From: Paramecium tetraurelia
Lineage: Eukaryota; Ciliophora; Oligohymenophorea; Peniculida; Parameciidae
Assembly (NCBI RefSeq): GCF_000165425.1
Contig: NW_001799000.1
Span: 310,001 to 374,000, forward strand
DNA: 64,000 bases
Reading direction: 5' to 3'
A model generated the notes under the pieces. It saw only the letters and a program-made list of their open reading frames with translations. It was not told where the DNA came from and did no database searches. Numbering within the stretch: the first letter of the stretch is position 1; each line of letters opens with the position of its first letter. The translations under genes and the position numbers were made by a program. Positions 26,280-39,716 of the stretch are shown in pieces.

Positions 26280-26304
26280 TAATTATAATTTAAGATTTAA
26301 ATAA

Positions 26305-27633
26305 TCATTTTAAACGATTGATTGCTTCTGATATGGTCTCATCAGTCTTGCAAAATGCCCATCTTACTAAATTTTAGCCTGTCTCTTTATTTTCATAGTA
26401 AGGAGAACAAGGAATACAGACTACTCCAAATTCATTTATTAAATAATGTGCAAATGCAAAATCTCTAGTGACCTTCACATCGTTCTAAGTAAAATATTTA
26501 TTAGGTATTTCAACATTGGATATATCAGTTACAATGAAATATCCACCTGAAGGAACCCAATAATTGAGATTCAATCTACTTTCTACTAATCCTTTTAACA
26601 ATTTTGTAGCTTACTATTCATATAAATGTCGAATAGAATCAAAATAAATACCATCCGCAGTTTAATCTAAACATCTTGCTGTGGCAGTTTGATTCACAGG
26701 ATTCAAACAAAAGATATGATAGGTTTATGCTGCCTTCATTCCTTTAATGATATTTTCATTTCCTATAGCAAATCCCACTCTTAGTCCAGTAGCTGAAAAC
26801 ATCTTGCCAGCACTCATTACACAAATAGATTTGTCTTTTAATTTTGGGTGAGTGATACACCTAGGATATATGAAAGGTTAGTTGTTTCCAAATGTTATAT
26901 GATGATATGCAGCATCTTCACATACAATGATATTCGGGTGTTTCTCTAAGATTTCTGCTAATTTATCATATTCATCTTTGTTAAAATATTCAATTATAAA
27001 TGTAAATATATACTTTCCAATGGGATTCATCGGTGAGTTTAAAATGATCAACTTCGTTTTTTAATTAATTGATTATTCCAATTATACAAAATCTAATTCC
27101 CACTTATCCTCATCAGAATAAATGAATTGGCCATTCTAATATCTTTTTCTTCATCACTTCTTTAGTATTAAAAACTTTTGGCTTTATTGGAACACCAATA
27201 TGTTTTCCCCCTGAGAATTCAATCAAAAGGTCGATACAAATCTATTGTTTTTTTTAAAGAAATACCAAAGGCTGGATCAAATACAATTTACTTCGTCGTT
27301 TGGATTTAGAATACCTTACATCAAACAACAGAGTACTGATTAGGCACCTGAACTCACAACTATCTCCTTGTCTATGTTAATCTTTAATCCCATTCTTTGT
27401 TCTAAGAAGTATGCGGCAGAATTAAGCAATTTAGGATGGCCAGCAGTCTAAGTATATTACAACTATTCAGTCAAGGCTTCCTGAGAAAGAGCTTCTCTCA
27501 AAAATTAAGGTGGAGGGAAATTGGGAAATCCTTGACCTAAGTTGATACATCCTTTCTGATTAGCCAATATTGTAAACCTGGCGTACATCTGAGGTTCAAG
27601 ATAATTAAGCATTCTATTAGAAACATAGTTCAT
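26305..27633 (-). CDS. class I/II PLP aminotransferase (kynurenine/glutamine transaminase-like), one disturbed segment
   Basis: ATG 27631-27633 begins MNYVSNRMLNYLEPQMYARF. Family motifs: INLGQGFPNFPPP, QSVLCCLMQGILNPNDEV, IILNSPMNPIGK, the PLP pocket region IIVCEDAAYHHITFG, and lysine motif VMSAGKMFSATGLRVGFAIG, with the Schiff-base Lys in SAGK. C-terminal region WVPSGGYFIVTDIS and ENKETGQNLVRWAFCKTDE agree with kynurenine aminotransferase-like enzymes; ends at TGA 26305-26307. Between DEV and IEFSGGKHIGVPIKPK (about 27240-27310) two successive one-base shifts are needed, although the shifted frame itself reads IVFDPAFGISLKKTIDLYRP as expected. An A8 run lies within it. Substrate specificity is inferred. 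Confidence 0.8.
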
Positions 27634-27669
27634 AAAATTGTGTAAAATAATTTATGATAACATATAATA

Positions 27670-29473
27670 TCATCCAACCAAATTAATTACTCTTGTTAAT
27701 AATGGTTTATAATTTTCAACTTTGTGCGAAACGAATAATGACTGTTTTGTCTTAGCAAATCTACATTAAAGCTTAAATGATATCTGTTTCAGATAGACTA
27801 TCAATATTAGATGTTGCTTCATCTAGAATGAGAATTCTTGGATTCTTTAAAATTGCTCTTGCTAATACAATTCTTTATTTCTATCCTCCTGATAAGGAAG
27901 TGGTTCCATCAGATTTTAATTTAGTCTAATATTTGTTTTGCATATTCTCAATGAAGTCATGTGCTCTTGCTAATTTAGCTGCCAAAATAACCCTTTCCAT
28001 GCTCTGATCATACCCATGATTGCCATAAATGATATTCTCATAGACAGTAGCATTAAATATGATTCCATCTTATTGAACATAAGAAACGTGTTATTGTATC
28101 CACTTAAAATCTTTCTTTGATAGAGATTCTCCATCAATTAATATTTCACCTGATGATGGAGTTAACAATTTCGTCAATAAATTCAAGGCAGTAGTTTTGC
28201 CTGATCCACTTGGTCCTTATAATAGTACAATCTCACCTGAGTTGATTTTCAAATTGAATGTTAATGTAGAGTTTTCATGATTTGGATAAGAATACTGAAC
28301 ATTTTTAAATGAAATACTTGGTGGTGGAATTGTCGAATGTTCATATAATTCTTACCATTCTTTAGTATTTTCAGCACTTTAAGGTGGATTAAGCAATCTA
28401 GCCTTTAAAATATCATCTAATCTGATATATTCTCTATAATTCTTTGTTAGATCTGGTTGATTATACAATTCAGATTCATGAAGATTTGGATGTATATCAA
28501 GTATAGTTTTATAAATAGCAGCAGTCTTAACCAATTCATTATATATAGCTATCATTGCTCTAGTTCCTGATGCCATATAAACTGCTTAGATAAAATATTT
28601 GGCTAACTCTGGATCTAAATGTCCAGTGGCAACTAGATAGCAGCCTTAGAATAAGATCAAAATCAGTGCATACAAGCCTCCTCCTTCCATCAATCCCATA
28701 TTTAATGCTTACATTTTAGAAAATTAGGTTGCTTATTCATACCATCTAAATAATTATGCAGAATATCTTTAATTTTCTTTCTATTCCATGTCAGACAATT
28801 TGATTAATCTATGCGCTTGTAGCATTTCTTGTGATACCTCACTTAGAGACCCTAATTCTTATGTTTCCTTGACTTTAAATTATGACATATATTTTCCTAA
28901 TAAAACTGCTGATCCACCCATTACAGCTGCAGCAGCACTTGCAGATGCCAACAAAGGAAATGCATAATATGATAAATAGGCTGCTCCTCCTATTGTTGTA
29001 ATGAATCCTCTAATCATTACAAAGATGTCTTATGATAATCCAGTTGACACCAGACTTACATCATTTGATAATTTATGAACTAATTATTGTGAGTGTAACT
29101 ATTGAGTTTCTCTAGTACTCATTAATTTCTAAAACATGGAATATCTCATTCGCATTCCTACTCTATTGCTTATTTATGTATTTAAGAATCTACGAGCCCC
29201 GCCTAAAAACATCCCAAGCAGACATACACCTCCCCATTTTATATGATAATATAAATTGGTCTATTTACTTTTTTCTTTGTTTTCTTGATCATACTTTAAT
29301 TCTTGCAATTTTGCTATATCAGTTGTCACTTAAGGCAAATAGAGAAGTAATGCACTATTCAAGCCGACTACACTCATTCCTATTATACAAAATCTTTTCT
29401 CAGGAACCATTAATTTTAGAAGATTCATGATGTCCTTCCCAAAGAATTATTTCGACTTTTTGCCTTCTTACAT
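27670..29473 (-). CDS. half-size ABC transporter (ABCB/TAP type)
   Basis: About 600 residues in one frame from ATG 29471-29473 to TGA 27670-27672. The N-terminal membrane domain has hydrophobic helices ([92 protein letters not shown]). The ATPase domain has Walker [16 protein letters not shown]-loop [16 protein letters not shown], signature [15 protein letters not shown], Walker [14 protein letters not shown], and H-loop SLFVSHKV. All catalytic residues are present, so it should be active as a dimer. The single TM bundle before a single ATPase domain identifies a half transporter like mitochondrial or peptide-exporting ABCB types; substrate unknown. It precedes the aminotransferase by only 36 bases on the same strand. 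Confidence 0.93.
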
Positions 29474-29544
29474 CACAAATTAAATTTATATATATATATT
29501 TATCAGATTCGAGTTTCTAAGACTCTCTAAACTTTTAACACTTC

Positions 29545-32500
29545 TCAGTATAAAAAAGATGACATTATTAAATTACGATGATCTGATCTCTAAATTTAGG
29601 ACATTATAACATGTGTATCCTCACTATTGAAATTAATTGTCTATCGGAGACTCCTTGGGTTATTCTATCTATGAATCTTTAAATATTGCTTAATCAAAAG
29701 AAATCGTTTTGTTACATTTCGACGGGTTTCTGCCTTAGAAATTAGACACTTTCTAATAAAAGGGAAACAATAAATGATTTTGGGCAATTTTAATAAAATA
29801 ATCTTCCTCAATCTATCAAAATATTCATCATTTTTCCGGATGAAGGTTTAGATGATATGGTAGAAGATGTAAATCATCAAGAATAACAGGATTATAATCA
29901 TTATTAGTTCTGCAATAAATTAAACCTCCATTAACCCTTCAACTTTAGTTTCATAAGATAAACTACTGAAACACACAAATATTGAGCATAAAAACAATCC
30001 CACTTATTCTATTTTATTGATATTTGATTTCTCATACGGTTTTTTTAGGGATATTGCAACAAAGTATATAAATAAGATTAAAATGACCATCAAGTTCTTG
30101 AATATCATTCTCAAATCATTCACATATGCATATATTACGATTACTATTTATCTCATTTCTAAGTTGACTAATTCCCAATAGTACAATTATTCCTTGTAAT
30201 CATTACAAAGAAATCCATAAATTCCGATCGTAGGATCAATTTTATGAATAGTCCTATGTGTTTTCCTTATCAAAATTAAAGTGCTGAATGGAATAGTGAA
30301 AAAAAGAGTTAACATTATAGGTAGAATAAAGTAAAAAATCCATGAATAATGCTGATCTGTTTCAAATATATATGCCATATTAGCTTCTATCCACTCTATA
30401 TTTACAACTCTTCTGGAGGATGTCAGAGATGATAACCTAAATGATCACAAATATTAATACTCTTCCATAATGTTTGGCATCGAATAAAATAATAGGAAGA
30501 GAAATGATGTTAGAGTGTATTTGTAACTTCTATTTCTATCTATAAATAATTTTGAACACATTGAATATAAGAGTCCAAGCAATAATATTTATCCAATAGG
30601 TATCAAAATTGCCCAAATTACTTTTAAGTAAATGATAGATATCTAAAATTAATCAGCTACAAAATGGACTAAAAACAATAAAGATTTCGAAGATTTTCCA
30701 ATAGGCCAAATAATTTAAGAAAAGTAAGATTCAAAACTTAGGGGAGGAAGTAAAGGATATAATATTTACATTTAATGTACAAGTAATCTTATCAATGTGG
30801 AGAATTGATCTTAAATTATAAAACTAAGAGTATACCTATTTGGCATCGAAATAACAACTTGAAGTGTTTTGTCTTTAATTTTAGACTTCTATAGAGTAAA
30901 TTCATCTCATATTTACATCCTGAGATTTTGTATGTAACCCCAAAGGTTCTAATCTAATAATATCATTATATTACAATATCATTAAGATCAAAGTAATTAT
31001 GATGATTATTGGCTTCAATTCCCTTCTTTCACATTCTCCAAGAAGTGATTTTAAATATGTGGAATCTCCCCTAATATTATATAGATCACATTCTTTGCAA
31101 ATTGCTCCAATCGAACCTGTTTTACATGACTCGTAATTTACTTTCCAACCTCCAATACACTATTCAATGCTTTCGCATTCTTCTATATAATGGGAATAAT
31201 AGGAATATCTCCAAAAACCTGGCAATAGTTCAATTGACTAAGATGTTACAGCTTTAATTTTCTTGGGATCTAATCTTTAACATTCGATTGAATCCTTTTC
31301 CACTGAATAATAACCTTTATCAAAATCACATTTTAAACATTATTGATTACTATAATATTCACCAATTTCACATTTTAATGTCCTTACATTAAAAATGAAT
31401 AAATGATTTTCTTTCATGCCTTCACAATATGATTTTACTAATAAATAAATCTCCTGAGTAGAATAAGGATCTAAATTAAACATCATATTATCTAAATTAT
31501 AAGATTGTGTTTCAGTATTAAAGGATGAAATTGTTACATTCTCTAATTGAGAGCTTATCAAAATCTCCTATAATTAATAATCTTTTTCTTAATCAACGTA
31601 CAATTATTCAAAATAGCATTTATTATTTTAGTTATCGATTAATTTTTCTCCAAGTTAAGTATAAATTTCTATTCTTAATGAGATATTGTTTTTTACATAT
31701 TACATTTAAGACTTGTCAAAAATTTAGAAATCTTTTAGCATTTATCCACTTGCAACTTTAATATAGGTATCATTAATCCGTTATTTCTTATAATTTACTA
31801 AATACTCTGGACTATCAACTACTAAATATCCCATCTCTTATCTCTTAGTCTTTAGAACAACTCCATAAATTGACAATTTCAAAAAATCTGCTTCTTCCTT
31901 TATGTTGTTTAATCCATCTACAGCCTTATTTTCATACAACATCAAATTAATTATTGTATTCTTTTACAATTTATTTTATTCAATAAACATTGCTCCACCA
32001 ATTTTTGCACTATTATTTATTATACTGATATCTTTTGCAATTATTGAAGAATTGGACAAATAAATTGCACCAGCAATATTTGATACAACATTATTTTTCA
32101 AAACAATTTAATTTAAATTGATTGAACTATTTTAAAATTACAGTATTCCATTTGATTATGCTAAATTACTCACAAACTTAGATTTATAAAATTTGATTGA
32201 TTTACTTTTGACTATAAAACAACTATTATATCCACAATTATTATCTACAAAGTTAATGTTAGAAAATAAGATATTTTAATGATTTGAATCACTTAAGAAC
32301 ATTGTTAATCCATTCTAACAAAATGGGCATTTAATATTGATAAGTTTAAGATTCCTAAATCTTAAATACTAAGACTATTAAGTTTAATTTAATTTGAAGA
32401 AGTAACCCAATTACTTTTAAGATTCAATGTTAAGAAGAATAAAATCTTCAATAAAGATGTTTTTCATTAAACTAGTTTCAACACTAACTATATGAGAAAG

Positions 32501-35500
32501 TTCATTTATTATCATAATAGATGTTAAGAAAAATTACTTTAATCTTAAATCGCCATTTCTTAGTCTACAAATGGGTTAATTTAAATAACCAGTATAATGA
32601 AAATGAAATATTATCACAGGACTAGGATTATTGAATAAATTACCTAAAACTTGATGTAATTATGCCATCTAAATTACTTGAATTCTAATAATTGGTATAT
32701 TTGGCCAACTTATTTTTAACTTATTCATCAGTATTGTTGAAAGTAATATATTAAAGAAAGATTTTATTATTATTACTATTGGAAGAAAAGTCAAATTTAC
32801 CAAATGCATTTTCTTAAGAGTATAAGTTTATAAATTATAGACTCTTCATAAAGATATAATTGTTTAAAGAAGATGGTATCAAATGTAAAAAGGCACACTT
32901 CTATTATGTAAAAATATTCTTGGCTTAAAAATCAGTGACATTTAACTATATTGTAGATTATTAAGCATCAATAGTTAATACTCCCCCTAATTAGGCTAAA
33001 TAATCCTAATGAGATGCTAGAATTGTATTATCGAAAATGCAATTTTTGAGTATTACTTTACCTTCTTATTTTAATTAAATGTAAATAAATCCATAGAAAA
33101 TACTATTCACATCAAAAAAATTAGAATTAGTAAAATTAATAAATTCTGCTTAAAAAATAGCAAAGCCACACAATGACTTGATTAAATCTTATAACTCAAC
33201 ATTAATATTTTTAACATTCAAATTTTACGCTAATATTGAATTAGCTTCAAAAAGAATTATAGTTTCTGAAGAATTATAAACAATAATATCTTGAAACATT
33301 AAGTTATCTAAAATTATCGACGATTTTGGTGATTTTATTTATATTAAAGAAGATTAAAATAAATCTTGGTTTGGCTATTAATACCAAAAGTAATTAGACT
33401 AAAAGATGCAACTTCTTAATTCAATCATAGACTCAGAATCGATTTAAATGTGAATTACTGAGTGAATAGACTTTATTAAATTTAAACTTTAATAATTTTG
33501 AATTAATAAATTTGAGATACTTACATACTTTTTTCCTGACTCATCAGATCTAATTTAAATTAAAGGATCAACAATTTAAATCATATCTACAATTTTCACT
33601 GATAGTAATTCTAATCTGTCAAAGTTTGAAATATAAATTAGTTAATTCTAATAAATTTTATTTAAATTCATTGTAGATTAATAACTTCCTTATAATTATT
33701 CCTTATTTTCAACTAATAAATCATCTACAACAATATTAGCACAGTCCTCTAAACCTAAGAACTGAAATATCACATCATTTTAGATTACGAGATGATTTGC
33801 ATATAAGTTGCACTTTGAATATAAAAGAAAAAATTATCACTTATTTTTCCTTTAGAATATATTTAATCAATCTTCTCAAATTTAGAATACTTAATAATTA
33901 CGTCTATATTAATATTTTGAGTTAAAGATATTAGTTATAGAATATTGGTTCCATTTAATTGTAAATTTTAGCATTATAATTGATTAACTAAAAAAAAAGT
34001 TTAGGTTGATTCAAATTAGTGATAAAAGATCCTGCTCTTAATTGCAATTGTATCTACTATTTGAACAGTCTCTAAGTTTACAGAAGAAAAAGTAGATATT
34101 ATTGTTGAATTATTTAAGAATGTATTCAATAATTTTACACTACGAATTAAAACCATATCTTAAGATTTTGATATAAAGAAAATTGAACTATTATCCAAAA
34201 AACTATCTTCAATTAAAAATTCTTCAATCACATATTGTTAATTACGATTTTATAATAATTAATTTATGAATAGACTATTTCTAAAAGTGCAATTCTAGAT
34301 CTTAACAGATTTAATCAATATTTTATTAAATTTATCAGATGCAAAATAAAAAAACTAACTATCTTAGAAGGTACAATTTTTAAATTACAAATCGTTCATT
34401 TAAATCGAGGCATTTTTAACGAAATTATTTATTGTTATGATGGTTGATTCATATAAATATACATTTTTCACTGATAGCACACTAATTTAAAAATCAGATG
34501 AGAAATTAATAGTTAAGAAATTTTTAGCTATTTCATTTCGTATTGTTAGATTCTAAACAATCACATCAACACCATAAACAGTTGTCACTGCAATATGAGA
34601 ACCCTTAAGCTTATAAAGACTATTGAATATGTGAAAGTTAGTTATGTTGAAGAGTTCAACAAATCCCTATCCTGTCATATCAGCCTCAACAATAATTGTG
34701 GCTGTGTAATTTTTTAAGGCATAATAATCATTTAAAAGATTTTCTTAATGTGGAATCATGTTTTCTATAATATAATAATAGTTTGATATGCTTTTTTATA
34801 AAATAAAGTTACCATCGAATATGGAACTAGATTTTTGTTGGCTGTTACTTATAAATTTTTATTTCAATTTTGTTTCGTTGTTATATGGCTATATTAATCC
34901 ACTTCTTTGATCAATATAAGTTAAATTATTATTAAAGTTTAATAGACATTTATGAGTTTATTTAATGCTTGTTGAATTAAGTAGAAAGTATGGATTATAT
35001 TTCTAATATTATTTAAATACTTACATGAACCAAATCGCTGTCAAGTGGCAGGCAAAATCTACATGGATAAGGGCATTGATAACATCTACCAGAAATTTAC
35101 GAATAAAAGTCAATATATTCATCTGAAGTAGTAGTACACTTAAGGCATTATTATTCTCCATCAATTTATTCACATATATCACAATTCGAACAAGGGGATA
35201 TGCATTTATTGGATTAAATATCTAAAACTAGATTATTTGAGCATTAGGTGATTAAGACTTGGTCATAGTTTCTAAATAATTGGCTCAAACCATAAAAATC
35301 TTAAGTTAATTATTATAAGTATCCTATAGTTTCTAATTTATACCTTTAGAGCATTTTATTATTTAACTCACATTCTTAAACATTCTCAAATTTCTCATTA
35401 CAAGAAATGCATAACCCATTTAGATTGTTGTTATAATATCCAACCTTACATTATAAGCACACCATTAAATCAAATAAGTTATAAATACATTATTCACAAT

Positions 35501-37778
35501 TAGGAATCTTGTCTTAGCAATTAGTTATTTATTGAAATTTGTTCTCCAATAATTCAAATTGTGTAGCATAACAAATAGTATCTCCATCGCTGTCTATATA
35601 ATATAAACAATTATTGTCAATTTTATTTTTAATGCATAAATTCGTTTTGAATGAGAAAGAATATCCTTGTTAACATAGTGCGCATCCAATTACATAATCA
35701 TCATTAACCTAACCTTCGTTTTATGCATCATTAAGGATTGAATTTTCTTTAATATTGTATTAATTATATTAAAAACAATATTTGCAATGTAAAATTGAGC
35801 ATTATTAACATTATCCCTTAGAATTTATAAAATATTAAGTTTAACTGGAACACACATAACAAAGTTCTTCATTACAATATTTACAATTATTTTAGCAAGC
35901 CGTATTTTTAATCTTAAGTACTCTTATCTAAAAGCATTCACCATTCTCAAACATGTAATTATCTATGCATTTTATATAGGTTTATTAATTCAAATGTTTA
36001 TAATTAGATAAATAGCAATCTTAATCTTGAAATTAATTACATAGCAAGCATCCTTTGCATGGAATCAATTATTCATTTTCAAATAAAAATTATATATTTG
36101 TTATTTCAGGATCATTACGTTTTTTAAGAAAATTATTAGAAGATTCAAACAAATAATATGTATTTTTGCAATTAGTACTTTTTAGAACCCAGTCAATGGG
36201 TCTCATTAAACATTCTGCGCAGATGACCTAATTGTGTTAACTTGCTGAAGGACTAATTTAAATATTAAAATACCACTAAAAACACATTTAATCAAAACTA
36301 AATTCTCCAAATTTACAGAATTCCTAATCTTATTCTTCTTATTCGTCTATTAGACTCACAGTAACTTGATTTTAAGTAACAAATTAGCAAGTAAAATCTG
36401 ATTTTTCTGAATACCAAACCTTGCATCTACAAGTTTATTCAACTTCATTGTAAATTCTATTTTTTTACTCTGGACAACTTAAACATTAATTTTAAGATGG
36501 CCCTATGCAAGTTTAGCATGAATAATGACATTAGATATTTTCATTATTACAATCATAAAACAAAATCAATCCAAAAGATCTACCTAAAGTACTAAAATCC
36601 TCTCTTGATCCACCAAAAAATAAACGATAATATATATTTGAAAATTAATTCACATTTGTATACCTCTTTTCTATTTTCTTGTCTTACTTTTTATTAATTA
36701 AATGAAAATTTAAAGTATCTGGATCATATTCAACTTGAATAAAATGCCATGTACTTAATAGAGAATGATTTTAAACAAAAATAAGGTCTTCTTTTTAAAA
36801 TGGATCATTATTATTTGTAAATTATACTATGATTGGTAACACATAAGAATAATATTAGATTCTAATCATCCATTATTTTTATTCTGAATAATACATATAA
36901 GATAAAATAAAAGAATTAGATCCTGTAGCTTAAAAATCAGTAGTAAATCGGTTAGCAACTATTCGTAAAACATGTATTTTATGATCAACTTCAGGATCAA
37001 AGTCATTTTAAATCTTAGCCCAAAATGTTACTTTATAATATTTTTAATTCTAATTTTCTATCATATAAATTTGGTGCTAGTTAAATTCTTTCATGTCTAA
37101 TTATCCTAATAGCAAAACTGTATTATCTGAACATTTGATCTCAGAGAATATATCCCAAGCGTCTTCCCTATCTCTTTCATAAACACTAACAGCTGCTAAT
37201 AATTGACCTGGGAATGTTTTTAAATTTAGCATATACTTTGTAATTGGATGCACAACCTATAATTGATAATGACAAAGTACTTAATAAGAACCTCCTATAA
37301 CGAAATTGATATTTGAGTACTTAAATTCTTAAAATGAATATGATTTTAATGATTTTTTATGGTCTCCCCACCTCATCTCTAAATTTAATAATTTTGAGTT
37401 AACATCGTAATTGATATATTGTTAATACCACAAACCTTCATACTCTTCTAAATTAAAAATAAACTCATTCGATAACCATTAGTTTTCTTAGTAATAATAC
37501 AGATGGTGAATTATTTTTTCTCTTGAATTTGATAATTCGACATAATGAAGATAGAATAAACCTCCTTCCAATAATTTTGCGCTCGACAAAAAGTAGTAAA
37601 TATCAGTATTCATCGATTCATACATGTAGTATTTTGCTCCTAATGGGCATAATTTTGAAACAACCCCATAACTATAAAATGGGTTGTCCCATTCGCTATC
37701 AACTGAGTATCGAGTCTAATCATTGATATAGCTAAAGCTAGAGATGCAGATTTATAATAAATGGAAAATAAATAACAT
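29545..37778 (-). CDS. giant transmembrane protein: Cys-rich, beta-helix-like repeats, C-terminal membrane bundle
   Basis: An 8.2-kb gene (about 2,700 residues) from ATG 37776-37778 with a signal-like start (MLFIFHLLQICISSFSYIND) to TGA 29545-29547. The N-terminal region contains FYLHYVELSNSREK and EEYEGLWYQQYINYD. Next comes a long cysteine-rich part (about 36.6-35.0 kb) with repeated CxxC spacing as in furin/growth-factor-receptor repeats. A stretch of about 3.2 kb (34.9-31.8 kb) rich in Asn, Ile, Ser and Leu follows, with short periodic beta-type strands as in pectin-lyase-like right-handed helices. It ends with several membrane spans, including ILPIMLTLFFTIPFSTLILI, VILILFIYFVAISLKKPY, and IAELIMIIILLFLMIYIFY. 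Ciliates hold large families of this kind at the surface; function unknown. Paralogue of the gene at 45672-54073. Internal introns were not all mapped. Confidence 0.83.
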
Positions 37779-37940
37779 AATTAAATAAAATCATATTATT
37801 GAAAACAAATCATATAATTATAATTATATTTACAAAGTATTATTTAATTAAATCATATCTTATTTTATCAGAATTACTCATATTTTATAGATTTATAAAT
37901 CCAAGGAGATTTAAAAATTTAAATAAATATTTCTCAACTC
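37779..37940. promoter_or_regulatory. short divergent intergenic region
   Basis: Only 162 AT-rich bases separate the start of the giant membrane protein (minus) from VWA copy A (plus), so both promoters must lie here. No specific element was recognised. Confidence 0.5.
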
Positions 37941-39716
37941 ATGAATAATTAGTAACCATAATCACTGTTTTCTAATTCATCTAAATAGACATAAAACCAA
38001 GGACTTTTCTAATAATAATAGTAATCTTTCAACGCAAATTTCGGAATTGCCTAGTAACCCACAGGAAATATTTTCCCGAGTCCTGTAATTCCTCATAGTA
38101 ATTCCAATTTATTTGGAGCACAAATCAACAATGCTTACCAAATTTAATAACCACTATTCCAACAATATTCAGTGATACAACCTACATAGTTTATTAATAT
38201 TAATTTTGATGATGATGAAAAGATAGAGCCTAAAAAAGAAGATGCCAAATAAAATACAAATAAATATGATTTAAATGAAAAACTTTACTTTGAGGTTAGA
38301 TCCTTATACAAAATGGGAAAATTGCTTAACAGTAGGACATAATATTTACCTGGAATCGTAAGTATAAAAGCTTTAGATTAAGCTGTCACGTAGAATCAAA
38401 AAAATTAGCGAGTTGGGGTAGATTTGGTAATTATTATTAAATATTGTTTTAGATATGCTTAATTGACATTAGTGGAAGTATGATAGGAGTTAAAATTGAA
38501 ATGGTTAAGGCATCCTTAATTGTTCTTCTCTAATTTCTTGGAGATAATGATAGACTATAATTAATAACTTTCGATAATGATGCACATAGATTAACTCCCT
38601 TAAAAACTGTAACCAACCAAAATAAAAGTTATTTTACTTAAATCATCAAATAAATTAAAGCAAATGGAGGTAATCGTATTTCAGAAGCTACTAAAATGGC
38701 ATTTTACTAATTAAAAAGTAGAAAATATATAAATAATGTGACATCGGTTTTCTTACTTTCTGATGGTGTTGATTATACTTATCCAGAGGTAAAGAATCAA
38801 ATATAGACAGTGAATGAAGTGTTTACTTTGCATACATTTGGTTTTGGAGAGGATCATGATGCTTAGATGATGACTTAGTTATGTAATTTAAAGAGTGGAA
38901 GTTTTTATTTTGTATAGGATGTAACATTATTGGATGAATTCTTTGCAGATGCTTTGGGAGGACTAATCTCTGTCGTAGGTGAATAATTAGAAATAACACT
39001 TTCATCTTCAGCACCTCCTCCTTATTAAGATATTCAAATATCTAAAACTTATGGAAATATGTGGTAAAAGAAAGGAAATCAATATTATATTACTCAACCT
39101 TAAATTGCATCTGGATCAAGAAAAGATTACGTTTTTGAATTGGCTCTTCCAAAATTTGAAGGGAAAATCGAAGATAATCATAGAAATGTGAAAGTTATAG
39201 AGGCAGTATTAAAAATAAAAGATCCAATTAATGGAGCAATTATAACTAAATAAACTAGTCTTACATTAACATTCTTTAATTAAGATGAATAAATTAATTA
39301 AAATGAATCAGATATTGATGTTTATGCATAATATTATAGAGTAAAAGGAACAGAAGTAATTGATGATGCAAGAAAAGCTTGTGAATAAAATAAGAATGAA
39401 GATGCTTAAAAGTTGATTGATAATATGTTGATACAAATTTAAAAGAATCAAAATGTTGCTGCTTAATGTACTGGAATTATTTAAGATTTATAATAAGCAA
39501 AATAAGCATCTTCAAGAAATACCTATAATTTATTTGGCCAAAAATAAATGTGTCAAATGGTCAGTAATAACTATCAATAGGGAGGAGTCAACTCTTTATT
39601 CTCTGCCACAGGAGCATAATATATAATAAGTTCTACCAGCTGCATACTCTAATGCTTGCTAATAATAAATGATGTTTCAAGTATAAGCATCCAAACCTAG
39701 TAACAAGTAACATTGA
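37941..39716 (+). CDS. VWA-domain protein, copy A (one-base frameshift near C terminus)
   Basis: N-terminal 95 residues are Gln/Asn-rich (MNNQQPQSLFSNSSKQTQNQ). The VWA domain starts RVGVDL | ICLIDISGSMIG, where a 26-base intron (38427-38452) splits the first strand just before the metal-binding DxSxS motif. NDRLQLITFDNDAHRLTP, TSVFLLSDGVDYTYPE and HTFGFGEDHDAQMM complete the domain. The following beta-sandwich and helical hairpin (GTEVIDDARKACEQNKNEDA, SRNTYNLFGQKQMCQ) match the Vwaint-type extension found with VWA/RING proteins. Compared with copies B and C an extra base at about 39622 shifts the last 30 codons; the corrected frame would stop at 39714-39716. From about 38807 on, the DNA appears identical to copy C apart from this region. 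Confidence 0.87.

Noticed and set aside
31340..34900. Phage or bacterial tail-fibre-like protein from the beta-helix composition
   Set aside because: The region is in frame with Cys-rich and membrane parts of a ciliate giant protein and has a full paralogue at 45.7-54.1 kb.
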